Positions 1 to 14,570 of a stretch of 64,000 bases of DNA are shown in pieces. This DNA is from Darksidea phi (lineage: Eukaryota > Ascomycota > Dothideomycetes > Pleosporales > Lentitheciaceae). A program made the position numbers and the translations under genes. Location of the stretch: contig JASJFT010000095.1 of assembly GCA_030770425.1 (NCBI GenBank), positions 106,797 through 170,796 on the forward strand, written 5' to 3'. A model generated the notes under the pieces. It had not been told where the DNA came from and made no database searches. It was given only the letters and a program-made list of their open reading frames with translations. How positions within the stretch are numbered: the stretch's first letter is position 1; the number at the start of each line of letters is the position of its first letter.

Positions 1-793
1 TGAGGTAGACGTGGGTTGTTGCGGCTCTGCTTTGCTTTCTGGTGACGAACCAGAGGATGACCACAACCAGCCCATTGCGGATATGTAAACACTCTGAACG
101 TTTACTTGTGTCTTTTTCTCAAAGTTTCGCGCCTGGAGCCTATTCAATGAGCGAGATGGGGAGATTGCGCTGGGGAATTAAATCTCTGTACGCTATTGCC
201 GAGTAGGGGCGATTGAGAGTGGTCGGGCGGCGCGACGTCAACGCGTGTGACACGGCTAGTCGTCGATTGTGAAAGCTTGATCCCGGCGAGAGTGGATGAG
301 AACGAGACGTCTGTCAAAACGTTGGACGAATTGATTTGCCAGAGCGTCGGAGCTATCAGGTGACACGGGCCATGGTTCAAAACATTGTCGCGCTAGGCTC
401 ACTAAATACGTCATGCATGGGCTTGCAGCCTGCCTCGCGGCGATCAACCCCCTACATTACAGCGTGTTCTTTGCGCGTAGTTATTTTCTGTTGCATTGCA
501 GTTGCTGCGCTTTCGAGCTTTATAGCTACTCTTAATTCTGTTCGCGGGTCGCGACTTCCCAAGTCGGATGGTGCGCCCGATCGAAACACAGCACTGCCGC
601 ACAGGAATCTCCGTGGCCCCATTACACCACACCTTGTCCTCTCAGCTTATGATACCCACGGTCGCCCTTCTTGCTCAGTTACTGCAGTCCTCTATGACTT
701 CACGAAGTTGCACGACTTGACGAACCTCCTCTCGAACCCCGCCATACCTCCCTCATCCCGACCTCGCCTGGGTAACGGTCACCCCTCGCCACC
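1..793. other. Upstream region and 5' leader of VPS13
   Basis: No gene is supported here. Short frames on both strands lack family features. The last 150 bases are pyrimidine-rich and lead into a good start context (GCCACCATG) at 794, so this is most likely promoter and 5' untranslated region of the VPS13 gene. The 3' end of a gene lying left of the window could also be included, but I cannot show it. Confidence 0.5.
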
Positions 794-3700
794 ATGCTCG
801 AAGGGCTCGTTGCGAACCTGCTCAACAGGTTCTTGGGCATGTATGTCCAGAACTTCGACCCCAAACAACTCAACGTCGGCATCTGGTCTGGCGATGTCAA
901 GCTGCGGGACCTCGAACTCCGTCGCGAGGCCCTCGACCAGCTTCACTTACCACTGAACGTAGTGGCAGGCCATTTGGGGTCGCTCACACTTCAGATACCC
1001 TGGTCAAATCTGCGAGGAAAACCATTGAAGATCAATATTGAGGATGTCTACCTGCTGGCAGCGCCTAAAGAGGACGCAGACTACGATGCCGAGGAGGAGG
1101 AGCGGAGAGCACACGCAGTCAAGATGGAGAAGTTAGACAGCGCTGAGTTGTTGAAGGAGCGGAATACGGAGGGCATGAGTGCCGAAGAGCAGCAGAAGAA
1201 CCAGAGCTTCACGACAAGCTTGGTCACAGCAATCGTTGATAACGTTCAGGTGACGGTTAAGAACATCCACATACGATACGAAGACTCAATATCAGACCCT
1301 GGCCACCCATTCGCCCTTGGTATTACACTCGCCGACTTCAGTGCCGTTAGCACGGATGAAAACTGGAAACCGACTTTTATTCAGGGTGGCACAACCTCGA
1401 CTCACAAGCTAGCGACACTGGGCTCGCTTGCTATATACTGGGACACTGACACAAAGCTCATTGGGACTGGAAAGGGCAATCAGAGCAAAGACGAGCAGGA
1501 TATTGACAACGCCGAATTCATCGAGACGGTCCGGGGAATGATTGTGCGGGGCGACAACCCCGACCTTGGTGACCATCAATTCATCCTGAAGCCAATCAGT
1601 GGACGCATGGGCTTGGAGATGGACAAGAGCGGAAAGTCGGACAGACCCAAGATGAAGGCGCGACTGCTCTTTGACGAGCTTGGTTTTATCGTCGACGAGG
1701 ACCAATATCGTGATGCACTCATGCTTGTTGACCTCTTCCACTACTTCATTCGACACCAAGAATACAAAAAGTTCCAACCAAAATCATCACCGAAAGAAGA
1801 CCCTGCTGGATGGCTACGCTTCGCTGGCCAGGCTGTCCTGGACAAGATACACGAAAGAAACCGACGATGGAGCTGGGAGTACTTCAAGGAACGACGCGAC
1901 GACCGCAAACACTACATCGAGCTGTTCAAAAAAAAGAAGCGGGAAGAGAAGCTTACTACACCTGAGAATGAGGACCTTGACAAGCTTGAACGCAAGCTGA
2001 CGTACGAAGATCTTCGCTTCTGGCGTTCCCTTGCTCGCAATCAACTCCGCAAAGAGAATGTCGGCGTGAAGAAGCCGCCCCCAAAACAAGGCTGGGGCTC
2101 TTGGATATGGGGAAGCAAGCATGAAGAAAACAAAGACGACAACACCCAGATGTCGGAAGAGCAACGCAAGGAACTATATGATGCAATTGCTTGGGACGAG
2201 AAGAAAGCAATCGCCGAAGCTGTCGATATGCCGCGAGAATACGTGAAGATGGAGGTCAACATGAGTCTCCGGACTGGTAGCTTTACCCTCAAGCGCGATC
2301 CGCACGGCACAGGAAACGAGATCCTCCGCCTTCTTTTCGATTCCTTTAGCACGCAGTTCCTGCAACGGACCGATTCCATGTTCGTAAAGGTTGCGCTCGA
2401 GGGTATGCGTCTTTATGACGGCACTACTGAGGGTAGTCTTTTCCCGCAGATCATCACCATCAAAGATGCTCCCCCAGTTCCTGATGACAAGCGAATTGAG
2501 GAGCTAAATGATGACGAGACCGCCAAGGACGATGACGAGGACGCAGAAGAGGAGGAGAAAGAGGACCCCTTCTTTCAGCTCTCTTTCGAAAAGAATCCCC
2601 TCGATGGAAGTGCCGACACAGCCCTTACTATGAAGTTGAAGGGTATGGAATTTGTCTACAATCCAAAGTTCGTTGTAGAGGTGGCGAAATTCTTCAAGCC
2701 TCCAGAACGACATATGGAATCTATTGGGGCTCTCATGGAGACTGCCGGAGCTACTGTCGAAGGTATTCGACAACAGACCCGTGCTGGCTTAGAGTTCGCT
2801 CTATCTGAGCACAAGACTATCAACGCACAGCTAGATCTGCAAGCACCTCTCATCATCATCCCAGATTCGGTCACGAAAAAATCAAGCAACTGTCTGATCC
2901 TTGACGCTGGTCATGCTAGCGTCACAAGCGAGCTGGTGGACAAGGATACTTTGCGCGATATCCAGTCCAAGCAAAAACACCAGTATACCGAAGAAGACTA
3001 TCGACGCCTAGAAGGTCTAATGTACGACAAGTTCCTCCTCAAGCTGGATTCAACCCAGGTCCTCATCGGACCTTCGATCGAAGACACACGAGCTCAATTG
3101 ACCGAGGCTGGCTCAAACCTACATATTGTTGACAGAATCAACATGGATTTCAAGATCGAGATTTGCATCATCCCCAAGGCATCAGATCTCACAAAGTTCC
3201 GCATATCCGGCAACCTCCCTGTTCTTCATGCATCCATATCTGATGCTAAGTACAAGAACCTCATGAAGCTGATCGACGTGGCGGTACCTAAGTTTAACGA
3301 TGACCAGCTGAGTAAGCCGGTCACTGAGGGTGCCAAAGGCCCATCGAATCTCAAGCCGACCAGCGAAGCGAAGTCGAGCGAAGATCCACTAGGCAGGCCC
3401 AGGTCAAAGTCTTTCCAGTTTGCTGCGCAAGAGAATGAGCTTATCATGGAGGATGAAGGCGACAGCGTCAGAGACGAAAAATTCGAGGATGCTACTGAAA
3501 CAAAGTCAACGTCCGACATCAACCTACATCAACGTAACTTTGAGTTCAATTTTACGGTCGATAAGCTGCAGGGCTCCCTCTACAAAGCTGATACAGAAGG
3601 GAAGAAGCCGGATAAGCTGCTTGTCGAGCTAATCGCAGAGCATTTCCATTTGCACTTCTATCAAGAGCCCTTTGATATGGTTGCCGAAGTGAGCTTGAAG

Positions 3701-6700
3701 AGTCTCGCAGTTGAAGACCATGTGGAAGAAAATCCTCTGCCAGAGTTCCGGAACCTTATCACGTCAGAAGATGCATCAGCCGAAGAACAAAAGGATCTAT
3801 TCTCGTTGAAGTTTGTGAAGGTCAACAAGGAGTCCCCGGAGTTTCAGACCAAGTACGAGGGCATCGCGATGAACTTGGACGTTGCAGTTTCAACAATCAA
3901 CCTCATCGTTACACGAAAGACGCTCTTGACGCTTCTGGACTTCGTTCTCCTTACTTTCACCAATCCAGGCCCACCGCAGAACCAGCAAGCACAAATCTCC
4001 GATAAGGCGGAAGACCAACATCAGGACAATCAAGCACCTCAAGCCGATCCTGACAGGATCCGCATTCGAGCCGAACTAAAGCGCATTGCTGTGATTCTCA
4101 ACAACGACGGCATCAGGCTAGCTACGCTAAGTCTAAACTCTGGAGATGTTGGTATCTTCCTCAATGGCAAGAACATGCGGATTGGAGGTCGGCTAGGCAA
4201 TTTGTCATTGATTGATGACGTCAATCAGGGCGTCCCAGAAGAGTCACCCATGCGCCAGCTGGTCACTATCGAGGGCAAGAATCTGGCTGACTTTCGCTAC
4301 GAGACTTTCGATAGTGAATCTGAGAGCTACCCTGGATATGACATGTCGATTGCACTAAAAACGGGGTCTATCAAAATCAACTTCCTCACAGAGCCGTTCC
4401 GCAAAATAATGGAGTTCGCAGTCAAATTCGGAAAGATGCAAGCTATTTTTAACGCTGCGCGCCAGGCCGCTACGAACCAAGCGACTCAGATCCAACAACG
4501 TTCCACTAAGATGCAGTTCGATGTCGTTATCAGCACGCCAATTGTAGTATTCCCAAGAATGGTCATCTCAGACAAACCGGATCGAGATACTTTGACTGCA
4601 AATCTGGGAGAGATATACGCAAAAAACCACTTCGTTGCCTTGGGCGACTCTAGAGGATCAGATGTGGCGAACAAGATCTCTGCTGGTATCCGAAACATCA
4701 AGTTGACATCGAAGCTTCACTATGAGGGCGATCAGTCAGAAGAACTAGAGCTCATTGACAAGGTTGACCTAGATTTCAATATCACAATGGTGGATCACAA
4801 GGCTGATCAGCAGCGACCTGAGCTAGAAATCGATGGGTCGATGTCGAACATCAATCTCCGACTTACCCCTGAGCAAATGAAGTTCGCGTTAGAGCTCTCA
4901 CGGACCATACCAGGAGCGTTTGCCACAGAGCCAGACGAGGCTATAGAAGACGATCTCCACCAAGAGCTTCCACGTTCGACTACCGAACCCGCAAGACGTC
5001 TGACAGATAAGGAGTCGCCCACCAAAGAGTCTTCGCAGGACCTCGTTTCCACCCAAGGACCAGAGCTTCAGACCGAAGAAGGCAAATGGACAAAACTCGA
5101 CCTTGTCTTCAACGTTGGTGCTATTGGACTAGAGCTGGTGAAATCCAAGGAAGGCGAGCCTGTTGGCGACGTAGAAGCTGCAAGCCTATCCAAGTTCTCT
5201 CTCAATGAGACCCATGTCAAGCTGCGCATGATCAGCGACGGTGCGCTTGAGGCGGAATTGGTTGTTCAGTCGTTCACCATTCGCGATAGCCGAGCGCAAG
5301 GAGCCAACAAGTTCCGGAAGATCATGTCTTTGATCAACAACGACGTGAAACAGCAGTTTATGGCAAGCATATCTATGTCTGGTGGACAAGAGAAGAACCT
5401 GATCGCCCTCTTGACTATCGATAGTCCAAGAATGATTTTGGCTTTGGACTACCTCTTCGCGCTCCAGGCTTTCGTCAATGCTGGACTGGCCACTGAGGAG
5501 CCTCTGGCCATTGAGGATGAGACCGAAGCCGAGGATCCAGACAGCGACTCTGAGATTATGTCACCTGATGGATCGCGCTCACCGATAAGACCTGATGCTA
5601 CTCCTGAGACCGCCGAAGGAGGCATGAACGTGTCGTTCCGCGTTAATCTTGTGGATGCACAGGTCGTGCTTATCGCCAATCCCGCGATCTCGAGCTCAGA
5701 GGCCATAGTGCTGGGTACCAAGCAGGTCCTGGTGTCCAAACAGCGAGCCATGACTTTGCAAGTCGACAAGGTCGGGATGTTCCTCTGTCGGATGGATCGT
5801 TTCGAGACAAGTAGGCTACGTATTCTCGACGACTTCAGTATCCAAACCGCGCTAGACATTCGAAATCAAGGCACAAAATCATCACTAACCAGCATCAATG
5901 TCGATATTGAGCCTCTCGTCCTTCGGTTGTCGCTTCGAGACATCCTGCTAGCCATGCAGATTGTAAATCGCGCATCTGCCATGTCGGGAGGGAACGACGA
6001 CAAAACGCTGGCAGGTGGGGAGCCCCAAAAGATGAAGCAGGGCACAGCATCGAAGAAGCCAAAGTCTACTGCGGGCAAGGCAACGTCCTCAAAACCTGCA
6101 ACCAAGTCACTCACCACTAGACGATCTAGCCAGCTCGGCGCCCCTCCCCAGCCCCCTAGGCCTGGCTCTGCTGTACTCAAGCGAGAAGAGATGAATGTCA
6201 ACATTGAAGGCATACGAGTCGTTCTTATCGGCGATGTTCACGAAATGCCGATGATTGACTGGCGTGTGAAGAAATTTGGGATCGATGTGCGAGACTGGTC
6301 GGGTGCCTTGACTGCCGATACTTCGATCGATACCCTCATCAACGTTTACAACTTTTCCAAGTCCGCATGGGAGCCATTGATCGAGCCATGGCAGCTGGGC
6401 TTCCATATGGCGAAAGATCAGAATCCTGACAGGCTGGCGGTGGATCTGTATTCTCGCAAAGCTATGGAGCTTACGATCAGTGCGGCTACTATTGCGCTAG
6501 CGTCCAAGTCATTCGACTTCCTGACCTCCGAGGAAGACATTCTGTCAAAGCCGCGAGGAAACGATGCGCCATACCGGATACGGAACTACACCGGCTTCAA
6601 TCTCGATGTCTGGGCCGAAGGCAAGGACCAACAAGAAGGCTATGCTGCTAGGCTTGAGGAAGGGGATGAGCAGCCATGGCGCTTCGAGGATGCATCGGCA

Positions 6701-9700
6701 ACTCGTGAATCATTATCTACAGAGGGCGCTACCGGTGTTCTTGGCATCAGGCTCGAGGGAAGTGGTTTCGATTCCATTCCGCGTATTCCTGTGCATAGAG
6801 AAGGAGAGTTCCTGTACAATCTCAAGCCTAAGCAGGATCGAGTGCAACATCGCATTCTAGTGGAGATCAAGCTTGGTCCTGACAACGTCAAAAACATCAC
6901 TTTCAGGTCGCCGCTCCTGTTGGAGAACAACACGCAGATACCCATTGAGCTTGGCATCTACAGTCCTGAAGAAGGCCACCTCCTCAAGATCGAGAAAGTT
7001 GCCCCTGGAGATGCGAGACCAGCACCAGTGGGTGCGGCTTTCTTACACTCCATAGTCGTTCGTCCCGACCAAGGCTTCGGTTACGCTTGGTCAAACGAGC
7101 GGTTGCACTGGAAGGACCTGCTCAGGCGACCTACTCGAACCATTACCTGTCGTGGGGAGCAAGACGAGCAATCGCCACCGTTCTACTTCCAATTACACGC
7201 TGCGTATGACAGGAAGGATCCACTCACTAGCGTGTATCCCTACATGCGTCTGCGCCTAGCTGCACCAGTTGAAGTGCAGAATCTACTACCCTTCGACTTC
7301 AAGTACAGGATCTATGACAGCAATACCAAGAAAGACTGGACGAACTTCTTGCGCAAAGGCGGCGTGAGCCCTGTTCACGTTGTCGAGCTTTCACATCTAC
7401 TGCTTATCAGCGTAGATATGCAAGACACTTCGTTCAAAGCAAGCAAGTTTGGAATTATCAATTCAACTGACCGGGAGAGCTTCAGGAGGGAAAAGGTATT
7501 GGAGCTGAAGGATGGCAATGATGTTACCCTTCATCTTAACATGCACTTCTAGTAAGTTGCTTCCATCTATCATTCTGACTCCGTGGCTAATGGAACTAGC
7601 AACTATCCCGATGGCGGTGGATCCTTCAAGGTCACGATATACAGCCCCTATATCATTCTGAATCGCACAGGTATCGAATTGGATGTACGAGCGAAGCAGT
7701 TTGTGGGCCAAGCCCGAGCAACCGCAGGGCATGGTGTCTTTGGCGATAATGGGATGGACGGTTCGAAGTCAATACCGCTAATGTTCTCCTTCCCGACGCA
7801 AGACAAGAAGAATCGCGCGCTCATCAAAGCTGGAGAATCCAACTGGAGTAAACCGCAGAGCTTTGACGCCATTGGAAGCAACTATGCCGTCGCTCTCCCA
7901 TCAACCAAAGCTCGATCAGAAATGCATCTTGGCGTTAGCGTCGCAGAAGGAGAGGGCAAGTTTAACTTGACCAAGATCATCACGTTCACTCCTCGGTTCA
8001 TCCTCAAAAACAAGATGAAAGAAGAAGTGAATATCCGTGAGCCAGGGTCATCCGAGTGGATGTCTGCTAAGGACGGAGAACTACTACCGTTGCGATGGCT
8101 GCGACAAGGTGGAGCACCCCAACTATCGCTCTGTTATCCCGGTGTAAACAATCAATGGTCATCTCCATTCAACATCTCTAACGTCGGCAACGTACATGTT
8201 AAGCTATCAAAGGCTGGTCAGCGCCAAAAATTAGTGCGAGTTGATGTTCTAATGGAAGGCGCTACGATTTTCATCCACATCAGCATCGAAACCAAGCACT
8301 GGCCTTTCTCATTTAAGAATATGAGCGACCAAGAGTTCCTTTACTGGCAAGCGAACCCTAATCTTGATGAAGATGAAGACGATCGTGGAACTGGCTTCCG
8401 GCCGATTCGATATCGACTACCGCCGCGTAGCATCATGCCATATGCTTGGGACTTCCCGGCCGCCAAGAACAAAGAGATCATCCTCAGCGCGAATGGAAGG
8501 GAGCGACACGTCAAGCTTGCAGAGATCGGCAACCTAATTCCGCTCAAGCTGCCACCTGCTCAAGGACAGAACCGAGGGAAGACTATTGACCTAAACGTCG
8601 TCGCTAATGGGCCTACACAGACGCTCGAGCTGTCAAACTACAAGCAATCTAAGAGTTTGTACAAGCAGAAGTCTGGTACTGGGTCGTCTTCCACTGCAGG
8701 TGGTTTCGAAGTGAAGGAAATGGACACCGATGTTACCTTCAGGGCTCAGCTTCGTTTTGCAGGTATAGGTGTGTCGCTCGTCAATCGCCATCTGAAGGAG
8801 CTTGTCTATCTCACATTACGCGACATCGAGATGAAGTACTCGGACTCTGCACTCTACCAAATGGTCAACCTCCATGTCAAATGGATACAGATCGACAATC
8901 AGCTGTACGGAGGCATCTTCCCTTTGATCCTCTATCCCAGTGTTGTTCCAAAGACTGGCAAGGAAATGGAAGCCCATCCCATCTTCCAGACAAGCCTCAC
9001 TCGCGTCAAAGACGACTCTTACGGCGTGTTGTACATCAAGTACTTCACCATTCTGCTCCAACAGATGACAGTAGAAATTGACGAAGACTTCATCTTTGCC
9101 ATGCTCGACTTTGCGAAGATCCCTGGCGCCTCTTGGGCAGACGAGAAGGAGGGCAAGCTCTGGGATGATTCGCTCGATATCCCGGAGCCACAGCAGGAAC
9201 AGTCCGGACAAGATATCTACTTCGAATTGTTGCATCTACAGCCCATGCAGTTCGATTTGTCGTTCGTTCGGACGGAGCGTATTAACGCTGAAGATACTGC
9301 AGCATCGTCAAATCCGCTCATGTTCGCTGTCAACGTACTAACGATGTCAATCGGCAACGTCAATGATGCGCCTATTCGATATAATGCCTTAATGCTCGAG
9401 AACGCACGCACTTCGACAGATGCACTGGTTGCCCACATCAAGAGCCACTACGTACAGGAGTCGCTCCGACAAGTCCACGTTGTCATTGGTTCCGCCGACT
9501 TTCTCGGAAACCCAGTTGGTCTCTTCACCAACGTCAGTTCTGGTGTTGCCGACATTTTCTACGAGCCCTACCAAGGTCTTGTCAAATCTGATCGTCCGGA
9601 AGAGCTAGGTATCGGTATCGCAAAGGGGGCATCAAGTTTCGTCAAGAAGTCTGTCTTCGGCTTCTCGGACAGCATGGCCAAGTTCACGGGTAGTATGTCT

Positions 9701-10429
9701 AAGGGTCTCTCGGCTGCAACGCTCGATAAGGAGTTCCAGGACCAGCGCCGCATGTCCCGCTCCCGCAACCGTCCGAAGCACGCCCTCTATGGTATCACCG
9801 CCGGTGGCAACGCCTTCGCAAGCAGTCTTGCAAGTGGTCTCGGTGGTCTCGCCCGCCACCCGATTCAAGGCGCAGAGAAGGAGGGTGCCCTAGGTTTCGT
9901 AAAGGGTGTAGGAAAAGGTCTCTTAGGCGTTCCCACCAAAGCTGCAATTGGTGCCTTCGATCTCGCGTCCAACATGGCAGAAGGTGTCCGTAATACCACT
10001 ACCGTCTTCGATCAAGAAGGCCTCGACCGAGTCCGCCTAACCCGCTTTATTGGTGCCGACGGTGTCATACGTCCCTACTCACAACGCGAAGCGCTCGGTC
10101 AGTTCTGGCTCAAAACTCTCGATAACGGAAAGTACTTCAATGAAGACTACATTGCGCATCTTGAGCTGCAGGGCAGAGATATGTTGGTTATGCTCACATA
10201 TAACGGCATCCTAATGGTACGGACAAAGGCGTTGAAGACAGAGTGGGATGTCCCGCTCAAAGATGTCCAGACCATCAGCAAGGAAAGGACGGGATTGGGT
10301 ATCGTGCTTAAGGGTGGTACGAATGGACCCTTCATTCCTGTAGGCGAAGAGGGTTCACGGAATTGGTTCTACAGGCAGGTTGCTGTGGCTGTTAACGCGT
10401 ATAATGATCGGTGGAATGCTAAGGGTTGA
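794..10429 (+). CDS. VPS13: VPS13-type bridge-like lipid transfer protein
   Basis: Two exons, 794..7551 and 7600..10429, give 3195 residues, close to yeast Vps13 (about 3140). The 48-nt intron (GTAAGT donor, GCTAAT branch, TAG acceptor) splits a Tyr codon and the frame continues cleanly. The N-terminus (MLEGLVANLLNRFLGMYV) is the classic chorein_N signature. A long chain of repeating-beta-groove segments follows. The VPS13 adaptor-binding (SHR-BD) region lies at about residues 1950-2560. The ATG2_C/DH-like amphipathic Gly-rich region is at about 2900-3035, and a PH-like C-terminus at about 3060-3195. Members of this family form a long hydrophobic groove that moves phospholipids between membranes at contact sites (ER, endosome/vacuole, mitochondria, forespore membrane). 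The start is chosen for the conserved N-terminus and perfect Kozak context. The acidic linkers are typical of the family. Confidence 0.96.
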
Positions 10430-12271
10430 GCGGGTCAGCGAAGGAGCGGCGAAATTGCGCGTTCGTATGATATGCATTTGGGGATGAAGATGGGGGGTTA
10501 GGGCGGCTTTTTCTTGTGCGTTTTTCGATGAATATCTATCTATTCTTGTCTCTTTTTTCGTAGTAAGTGTTGATACGACCTTTCATGAGCATACATGGAT
10601 TCTTTCTCCAAATATTGGTCGTCGCCGCTGCTTCCACATTGCAGTGAAAGAGCAGTGTTGAGACCGCTTTTTTGGAGATACAGCGGCGTGTTTCGTCAAC
10701 TCTGCTCTTCGCACTCTCCAGGAGCACTTCCTTGTTATCAACCACGTAACCTACCCTTTTTCAAGTGATGAAAACAACGGTCTTCTGTAAACTAGCAGCA
10801 CTTTTTGACATGGCTCCTGAGCATGCTTTTTCGCCATCTAGGTGTGTGTAACGATCGGCTCGCTTGAGAGGACTAAGGTTGGGTTGACATGGCACGGGGA
10901 TACGCTACCTTTTTCCTTTACGAGGTTCTCTGTGCATTTTTCAATAAATTCGCAAGCCTTTGACTCCTTGCGTCTGCGCGAGACACGCCATCACCTCTTT
11001 TCATCAGAATCATCCACTCGCCATACACTATTAAGCGATACCCACCCCGCTCATACATATCAGTACAAGCAGGGAGTATGAGCGGACTGTTAGTGGATCG
11101 CGCTTGCACAGATCACAGAGAGATCTTCAGTATGAAGAATTGCTGTGGCAAAATCGACACATTGACAGTCCGTTCATGCTCCCCCGTTGTATTGAATATA
11201 ATTATACTGTAATATAGCTTGATTTATTTAGTTAAGCTTGTCGCATAGCGAAAACTTACTGTCTCGTAGCCTATTGTACAGACAAGAAACATTTTTTATC
11301 TATATTAGTCTTACTTCTATAGATAAGACTATATAAATAAATCTATCTGGACAACGAATTACGCAAATAGCGAGGTGGCTGAGTCTAGACCGAGATATAC
11401 TGTTGCGTAGTGAATTGAGGTAAATTGAGCTCCCTGTAGAGAGCTTATTGACGGGGGAGTATGAGCCCCCTTATATACAGGCGAATGAAAGGAATAGAAG
11501 TATACAGGGCGCATTACGGCCTGATATAACCCCCAACCCTGTAGCAATTGCAGAAGGGTATATCCAAAACGCGCCTATACCACAATACAATGCCAGAACC
11601 TCCGAAACGCTGCAAGGACCTTCAAAGTCATCCATATGGTGACTGGTTTCGAGTGGCTATCTATCAGAATTGTATGTTGTTGCCGGCGTGAGCTTAAGTA
11701 TTCTTTCTTCCAGTGACCATCCATTTCCTGTCTCTCAGCGACTGCAAAGAGATCCTTACAGAATACTAGCTATATGTAGGCAATTAGATATTAGGATAAG
11801 CAAAATAGAGGACTATTAATAAGATGTTATACCTCCCACAGAAAGATAATAAGACCCTAGAGTCAAGGTGCTTTAGAATCAATAGTAGAAGAAGCAAAAT
11901 AATTGCATTAGTGATGACGTTCATCACTCAGCTGAACACCATAACCTTCCAGGAGTTAATACATTTACCCTCGGTAATAGTCAAATCGAAGAGTTCTTCC
12001 GGAGGCTAAGATGTATAAACCTACACAAGTAATGTGAGGATACTGTACCTCAGGGTTAGAAGATGTGAAGAAACTGAAATTAAATTCTCCGCGGCTTGGT
12101 AATGTGCCATCATTCGTCCAAGGACGGTCCCAACACGTACCAGTATGGTCATCTTGCAGCGCAAAGAAACTTATAATAATATTGGACCGGTATTATGCTA
12201 GAATTGCGAGTGCTCATAAAGTGTTACATGTTACTCGTTGCCTCCTATACAATGCGTACACTGTCGAACGC
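10430..12271. other. Intergenic region with AT-rich patches
   Basis: This lies between the convergent ends of VPS13 and the MFS transporter gene. I see no supportable gene. Stretches at about 11180-11350 and 11760-11900 are AT-rich, full of TA dinucleotides and stop codons in all frames, as expected of old RIP-mutated repeat scraps. The remainder holds the 3' untranslated regions of the flanking genes. Confidence 0.5.
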
Positions 12272-13929
12272 CTACAGCACGTATCGGAAGTTCGGATTCT
12301 GTATGGTTTCAGTATAGTCTCGCTTTAAACGGGGCGATACGACTCACCTCGAAGTCCGTCAGATCCATTCCTTCGTCCTCACGCTCCTCGATGGGGACAG
12401 TATGCGCAGCTGCAGCTCGCTCTCTTTGCTGGTTTCGGCGAATCAATAGCAACCGCAAAGAAACAGCGGTCACCATCTGCCCGGCCGCACATCCAAGAAT
12501 AACCTTGCATCCCGTCTGGTACAAAGGCGCCTCTTCCGCAAGGAATGCATGTGGTCCGATAATATTTCCAGCACAATAGGCAGTAAATACTATAGCCGAG
12601 GCAGTGATACGCTTCGTGTATCCACCAATGTTCGTGGCTGGCATCTGCAAAGCCAACACAAGCGAAGCGACAAAACTACCGATCAGATAGTATCCGAACA
12701 GCACACCAATCTTGTAGTACTTCCGGTCTAACTTCCAAATCATAGAGCATCCGATTATCGTAGGGATTATCCACAATGCCATGACTGTTGTGCGGTGGTT
12801 GCGTAGCTTGGTCGCGGTATATGTTCCGGACAAAATCCAGATCACCTGGAACGCTCCTTGAGGAATGCCTAATGCTGTTGTCAACAAAGGATCGGTAACC
12901 AGGCCCTTGATAATGAGTTTCCCGAAGTTTGCCGTGCCTCCATTGATGCATTCGTTCAGAAGGACGAATAGAGTCAATAACCATACTTGCGGATCAAGGA
13001 ACGCTTCTCTGATTTGATACCACTGGATAGTTCTATTGAGCACGCCCGTTCGCGCGAGCCGAGCGCGGCCGACAAGGAGAGCTCTCTCCTCTAGGGAAAA
13101 CCATTTGGCGGTGAGAATGCTGTCTGGGAGGCAGAGCAGAAGAATTCCACCCCAGAAGACCGTGATACCGCCGCAAAGGAGGAAAACGGCTTTCCAGACG
13201 GGAAAGGAATCGATTTGACCGATGCCATAGCTTAGGATTCCGCCAAGCATTGAGCCTACTCCATTACAGCAGTAGAATATACCTGCTCTGAAAGGTTGTT
13301 CCGATCGCACGTACCTGAGCAAGGTTAAGTCGGATGTGCGACGATGGAGGGTAACATGGGAAAGACACGACTCACCACATGGATACCATCATCATGAAAC
13401 ATGTCGTGATGGGAGCTTCAAAAACTCCCAACAAAACTCGACAGATCGAAAGGCCGACAAAGTTGTGGCAAGCGGCAGTAACCATTAGGATAGAACCCCA
13501 AGAGAGTACGCATCCTGCGACGACCTTGCCCATGCGCGTCTTCTGAGCCAAATAGACCCATGGATACTCGGCGACAAGATACGCAAGATAGAACATGCTC
13601 GCAAACCATGAGTACTGCGTTTGCGTGACGCCAGTGCTTGAAAACAGGTCGAAGACGGCGGCATAGGACAGGGCTTGTTTATCGATATATTGCAGGACAA
13701 ACGTGCCCGCTAGGAGAGGCAAGACAATTAAGTCAATCTTGCGAACCAGGCGTCGGTTCTTTTCCTTATCGTTGACGAGCTCGGCGAGATACTCATCGGT
13801 GATGTTGTTTTCGAGTAGGAAAGATGATGAGGCGTCGAGGTGCTGGATCTCTCCCATCGACAACGACTTGGGGGGTTCAAAGCCGCTCTCCGTCCTTTTG
13901 ATCTCCTCGGCGATTTTCTTGTCCTCCAT
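12272..13929 (-). CDS. MFS transporter, allantoate permease (Dal5-like) family
   Basis: Three exons on the minus strand, 13929..13376, 13314..12348 and 12298..12272, give 515 residues. Exon 1 carries the N-terminal motif LVRKIDLIVLPLLAG followed by LQYIDKQALSYA, diagnostic of the anion:cation symporter branch of MFS that includes Dal5, Tna1, Vht1 and Seo1. About 12 hydrophobic segments follow. A 27-nt last exon supplies the family's typical C-terminal tail (NPNFRYVL). Without that splice the frame runs into an unrelated tail, so the splice is well supported. All introns have GTGAGT donors. Family members import small organic acids, vitamins or ureides with protons across the plasma membrane; the substrate here cannot be told. 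The start is the ATG at 13929; an in-frame TTG lies 21 bases upstream. The gene is divergent from the esterase at 14571, with about 640 bases between. Confidence 0.9.
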
Positions 13930-14570
13930 GTTGTCGGTCTGGGCGAACAAAGTATTGACGAGTACTGCAACTGAACGAAAGATTTTGCGTCTCAGAGGCC
14001 TTCAGCGTAGATATCATCTCCAAATGGTCCGGTTCATTTGATAGCCAAGGGGACACGGACCTTATCGTGTGTCTTATCTGTATTGACGTTGATAAAGTGG
14101 GGAGCTGGGGTTTTGGCAACATAAAGTAATGTGGAGCTCTCTCAGGACAAAGATACCCTCGGATTACGAGACTGACCCCTCATAACATAGGATGTTCGAC
14201 ACGGGTAAAGCCGGCCAATCATGTCTTAATTTTGCCGGACGCAGCGAACCGAATAGGCGATGGTATGCGGATCATTGCATCGTGCTGGGGAACATTGCGA
14301 TAGCTCGCTACGATAGCGGCGAGAACCCCCGCCTCTCGGCGCGCAAAAGTAGCACCCGATGGATATGATTACCCGACATTCGGCCGTCATATCTATAGCT
14401 GAAGTCGCGCACCGAGGTAACTTTACGTTCGACATACTTATCTATTCCCAAGCCGCTACCCGTGATAACAATGATAAACTGAGGGTAGGCACCTGCAGCA
14501 CAAGACAAGAACGCCTTACCAGCAACTCCAGAAGCCTAAAGGTCGTATTCAGCCCAAATCGTTCGTAATC
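13930..14570. promoter_or_regulatory. Divergent promoter region, MFS transporter / carboxylesterase
   Basis: This 641-base stretch separates the start codons of two divergent genes and must hold both promoters. I see no certain TATA box or operator. Paired GATA motifs occur (for example in the ATCGATA and GATAAC contexts around 14295 and 14467), but they are short and could be chance. Confidence 0.4.

Noticed and set aside
1409..5859. Several antisense frames of 100-136 codons inside VPS13
   Set aside because: They have no motifs, and the VPS13 frame on the other strand is continuous and conserved.
13930..13950. Upstream start of the MFS transporter at 13950
   Set aside because: That codon is TTG. 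The first ATG in frame, at 13929, gives the expected hydrophilic N-terminus of the family.
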